Of a stretch of 7,793 nucleotides of DNA, positions 6,945 to 7,793 are shown in pieces. The notes beneath the pieces are model-generated. The model had not been told where the DNA came from, did not search any database, and saw nothing but the letters and a program-made list of their open reading frames with translations. The first letter of the stretch is position 1, and the number at the start of each line of letters is the position of its first letter. The DNA is from Candidatus Minthomonas equi (lineage in GTDB: Bacteria; Bacteroidota; Bacteroidia; Bacteroidales; UBA932), in NCBI GenBank assembly GCA_018064575.1, contig JAGHUZ010000315.1, positions 1-7,793 on the forward strand, written 5' to 3'. A program made the translations under genes and the position numbers.

Positions 6945-7793
6945 ATGAATAAAACTAAAATCATTATTTTGCTTTGCGTTCTGGTGGCGGTTCCCGCCTT
7001 TGCCCAGAATTCGTATGATGGACATACGGAAAAGATGTTTTCTTCTGCACACCCCAAATACACTCTGTCTTTCCTTGATGAGATGGGACTGGATAAATGG
7101 CAGGCTTCTTTCAGAAGTGAACTTCGTTCGAAATTGGGTATTTCCGTCATTGAGGCCTCTGTTCAAGAAATGAATTTCAAACCCTCTGCCACTTTTCTGC
7201 GAAGTGAAGATGACGGGACTATGATTCGGGAGTGGTGGGAAATGACCACAGAACCGGACGTCGTTATGAAATTCATCGTGATGAAACCGAAAAATCAAGA
7301 TGGAAGCAGGCTTCCGTTGATGATAGCTACTCACGGACACAGCAAGAGTACTGAAATATCCGCCGGAATCTATCGTAATGAGGATGAACGCGCCAGCGGT
7401 GAGGATGGTGAAAGAAATATCGGGGTTCAGGCAGTTCAGCACGGATTCATAGCCATCGCACCTGCGATGCGCGGTTTTGGTGATACAAGGCATCCCGATG
7501 ATATCGAAAGGGACAGTCATTCATCTTGTCTGGATCTCTATCAGCGGGACGTTCTGGTGGGGCGTACTCCTGTGGGAGACCGGGTCTGGGATATGATGAA
7601 GCTGATAGACTGGGCGTTTGAAAATCTGCCGGTCGATACGCGGAATGTCGTCATTTCAGGTAATTCAGGTGGCGGTACCGTGTCCATCTATGCCGCAGCG
7701 GTGGAGCCGAGGATAACTATGTCGGTTCCCGGCTCGGCATTCTGCACTTTCGAACGCAGCATCGGTTTTATGCGTCACTGCGCCTGCAATTAT
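6945..7793 (+). CDS. Secreted alpha/beta hydrolase (Abhydrolase_7 / acetyl-xylan-esterase-like), 3' truncated
   Basis: Probable exported esterase or peptidase-like hydrolase; the frame is open to the window edge, showing 283 residues. The ATG at 6945 opens a clean signal peptide (MNKTKIIILLCVLVAVPAFA, then Q-N), with cleavage expected near residue 20. The mature part shows alpha/beta-hydrolase landmarks: THGH (129-132, oxyanion-hole region), the MRGFGDTR turn (175-182), and the nucleophile elbow GNSGGGT with Ser241. VPGSAFCTF (261-269) and a Cys-rich RHCACNY (277-283) follow. The catalytic Asp and His must lie beyond the edge. The HCxCNY run after the nucleophile strand recalls the Abhydrolase_7 family (PF12715), related to acetyl xylan and dienelactone esterases; this assignment is from memory of the pattern. 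Substrate unknown. It stands alone, divergent from gpsA, with no clear Shine-Dalgarno site. Confidence 0.88.
   Translation, partial: MNKTKIIILLCVLVAVPAFAQNSYDGHTEKMFSSAHPKYTLSFLDEMGLDKWQASFRSELRSKLGISVIEASVQEMNFKPSATFLRSEDDGTMIREWWEMTTEPDVVMKFIVMKPKNQDGSRLPLMIATHGHSKSTEISAGIYRNEDERASGEDGERNIGVQAVQHGFIAIAPAMRGFGDTRHPDDIERDSHSSCLDLYQRDVLVGRTPVGDRVWDMMKLIDWAFENLPVDTRNVVISGNSGGGTVSIYAAAVEPRITMSVPGSAFCTFERSIGFMRHCACNY

Noticed and set aside
6932..6952. Six-codon frame (MADRYE) overlapping the hydrolase start, as a regulatory upstream ORF
   Set aside because: It is too short to support, has no ribosome-binding site, and such frames arise easily by chance.
1..7793. tRNA or rRNA genes, CRISPR arrays, insertion sequences, phage genes
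   Set aside because: No cloverleaf, regularly spaced direct repeats, transposase or integrase motifs were seen on either strand.

Overview
The window looks like a chromosomal segment of a Bacteroidota bacterium, most likely order Bacteroidales. The evidence is a TonB-dependent receptor with an N-terminal carboxypeptidase-regulatory-like domain, a GpsA with the GPTHAEEV motif, genes without clear Shine-Dalgarno sites, and a TAnnTTTG-type promoter element. Genus cannot be read from the sequence alone.

Left block (1-5559, + strand): four tightly packed genes that could form one operon. The first is a TonB-dependent receptor cut off at its 5' end by the window edge. Its stop overlaps the start of a small secreted heavy-metal-associated (HMA) domain protein (ATGA overlap). 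After 44 bases comes a YfcE/MJ0936-type metallophosphoesterase, and 3 bases later a secreted S9-family (DPP-IV-like) serine peptidase. The first two genes look like an outer-membrane and periplasmic pair for a heavy metal, probably copper. The phosphoesterase and peptidase have no obvious link to metal handling.

Middle (5539-6591): the peptidase gene converges with gpsA (glycerol-3-phosphate dehydrogenase, - strand). A 12-bp perfect inverted repeat lies across the peptidase stop codon and is a candidate two-way terminator. gpsA is split into two reading frames by what looks like one missing base near 6279/6280. Restoring it gives a normal 334-residue protein with all key motifs, so this is either a very recent mutation or a sequence error.

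Right block (6592-7793): a 353-base divergent intergenic region holds a candidate gpsA promoter, a striking 24-bp perfect inverted repeat with smaller hairpins nested inside it, a short GC-rich tract and an AT-rich 12-bp stem-loop. It is followed by a secreted alpha/beta hydrolase (+ strand) that runs off the right edge.

I found no strong evidence of a new defence or mobile system. The items most worth a second look are the nested inverted-repeat element at 6735-6807 and the gpsA frameshift.
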